Under the pieces are notes generated by a model. It did no database searches. It saw only the letters and a list, made by a program, of their open reading frames with translations, and was not told the DNA's origin. The position numbers and the translations under genes are program-made. DNA of 64,000 nucleotides from JBBRDU01 sp038230335. GTDB taxonomy: Bacteria > Verrucomicrobiota > Verrucomicrobiia > Chthoniobacterales > UBA10450. Below are positions 63,284 through 64,000 of this stretch, one piece after another; position 1 is the stretch's first letter, and each line of letters begins with the position of its first letter. The stretch lies in contig JBBRNL010000002.1 of the NCBI GenBank assembly GCA_038230335.1, forward strand, positions 431,929-495,928. The letters run 5' to 3'.

Positions 63284-64000
63284 ATGTCGATCCTTAGGGC
63301 TCCCTTCTTTACATTGAAGGCTGCTTTTATCCTTTTCATCCTCACCGTTGGACTCTCTCAGGGTCTCCACGCTGGAGTGAACGTCGCGCTCCCGTCCAAT
63401 GGCGGTGTGATCACGGCGTCCTCATCTTATAATAGCAATTTTCCCGTTACCTCGCTCAACAATGGCGATCGCAAGGGAGCGAACTGGCAAGCGGGCGGTG
63501 GGTGGAATGATGCGACAAGTACCTATCCCGACTGGGTGCAGATTGACTTCAATACGAGCCAAACGATTAACGAAATCGATGTTTTCACCATTCAGGACAA
63601 CTATGGCAATCCAAGCGCGCCCAACCTCAGCATGCAATTCAGTCAATGGGGCGTGACCGATTTCCAGGTGCAATATTGGACCGGGACGGCGTGGGAGGAT
63701 GTCCCGGGCGGCAACGTGACGGGCAATCGAAACGTGTGGCGCAAATTCATCTTTGCCAACATAACCACCAACAAGATCAGAGTGGCGGTGAACAACTCTC
63801 TGGGCGGCTACAGTCGACTCGTTGAGATCGAGGCTTACGCTCCCGGGGTGAACGTGGCGCTCGCGTCCAATGGCGGCCAGGTCACAGCGTCGTCCGCCTG
63901 GAGTAGCAACTTTCCTGCAACCTCGCTCAACAATGGCGATCGCAAGGGAGCGAACTGGCAAGCGGGCGGTGGGTGGAATGATGCGACAAGTACCTATCCC
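63284..64000 (+). CDS. secreted protein with tandem F5/8-type-C-like domains (partial)
   Basis: The frame opens at ATG 63284 and runs off the window (239 codons seen). A signal peptide (LKAAFILFILTVGLSQGLHA) precedes a discoidin-like carbohydrate-binding domain (GDRKGANWQAGGGWND, PDWVQIDFNTSQTINEIDVFTIQD, NKIRVAVNN, YSRLVEIEAY). A second domain starts 157 residues later. DNA identity between the units is total over 81 bp (63449-63529 and 63920-64000), showing recent duplication or conversion. Confidence 0.8.
   Translation, partial: MSILRAPFFTLKAAFILFILTVGLSQGLHAGVNVALPSNGGVITASSSYNSNFPVTSLNNGDRKGANWQAGGGWNDATSTYPDWVQIDFNTSQTINEIDVFTIQDNYGNPSAPNLSMQFSQWGVTDFQVQYWTGTAWEDVPGGNVTGNRNVWRKFIFANITTNKIRVAVNNSLGGYSRLVEIEAYAPGVNVALASNGGQVTASSAWSSNFPATSLNNGDRKGANWQAGGGWNDATSTYP
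63449..64000 (+). repeat. 81-bp exact direct repeat, 471-bp period
   Basis: Bases 63449-63529 and 63920-64000 are identical, while the sequence before them has diverged. The second copy is cut by the window edge, so the exact repeat may be longer. It encodes the NNGDRKGANWQAGGGWND part of each discoidin-like unit. Confidence 0.85.

Noticed and set aside
63422..63961. 179-codon minus-strand frame with internal repeated peptide
   Set aside because: The repeat is the complement of the discoidin-like units; the plus-strand frame explains the sequence.

Overview
The window is 64 kb of GC-rich, gene-dense bacterial chromosome. It carries about 50 protein genes and no rRNA, tRNA, CRISPR array or recognisable insertion sequence. 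The gene content suggests a soil- or water-dwelling member of the Verrucomicrobiota, possibly of the Spartobacteria/Chthoniobacter type. The reasons are an exosortase/EpsI exopolysaccharide locus, a plant-type GDP-mannose 3,5-epimerase of the sort known from Methylacidiphilum, lipid A synthesis (LpxB), a TPR/TolB-like regulator with an N-terminal membrane module, weak Shine-Dalgarno sites with several GTG/TTG starts, and many dispersed intergenic repeats. The phylum is an inference; no marker RNA is present.

Layout. (1) 1-10.9 kb: the end of hemL, a glycosidase/glycosyltransferase fusion, a pseudouridine synthase, a zinc-ribbon Ser/Thr kinase, a secreted thioredoxin-fold protein, a ClpX-like ATPase with a duplicated C-terminal module, a membrane nucleotide cyclase and recR. 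(2) 11-18 kb: lipA with a GT2 synthase, a conserved unknown gene, rarD, a frameshifted TPR/TolB-like gene, and two MsrB-type genes, the downstream one lacking the catalytic cysteine. (3) 18-22.7 kb, minus strand: the probable operon ribBA-ribH-nusB-ftsY-MFS transporter. (4) 23-27 kb, minus strand: a tightly packed nucleoside-catabolism operon (short ALDH-like protein, deoB, pyrimidine nucleoside phosphorylase, secreted nuclease-fold-like protein), headed by a perfect 24-bp palindrome. (5) 27.3-37.2 kb: a Gfo/Idh oxidoreductase with lpxB, an arylformamidase-like cyclase, a GT39-type transferase, a HIT hydrolase, two unknown membrane proteins, an ErpA/IscA protein and mutL.

(6) 37.2-57.9 kb is one large exopolysaccharide island. 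It holds a WecG/TagA transferase, GDP-mannose 3,5-epimerase, exosortase with EpsI, a nucleotide-sugar dehydrogenase, two further SDR epimerases, six GT2/GT4 glycosyltransferases, a Wzy/ligase-type polymerase, a Wzx flippase and four methyltransferases. Together these can make and decorate a Wzx/Wzy-type polymer, predicted to contain L-galactose-type and uronic acid sugars. The initiating phosphoglycosyl transferase and the Wza/Wzc export parts are not in the window. (7) 58.2-64 kb encodes large secreted proteins: a sugar dehydrogenase fused to a diheme cytochrome module, a Calx-beta/beta-helix lipoprotein, and the start of a protein with tandem F5/8-type-C-like repeats that runs off the window.

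Dispersed DNA elements stand out: a 115-bp structured repeat present twice, REP-like hairpins, a nested inverted repeat before the arylformamidase gene, and a REP-like segment read in frame inside the MutL linker.
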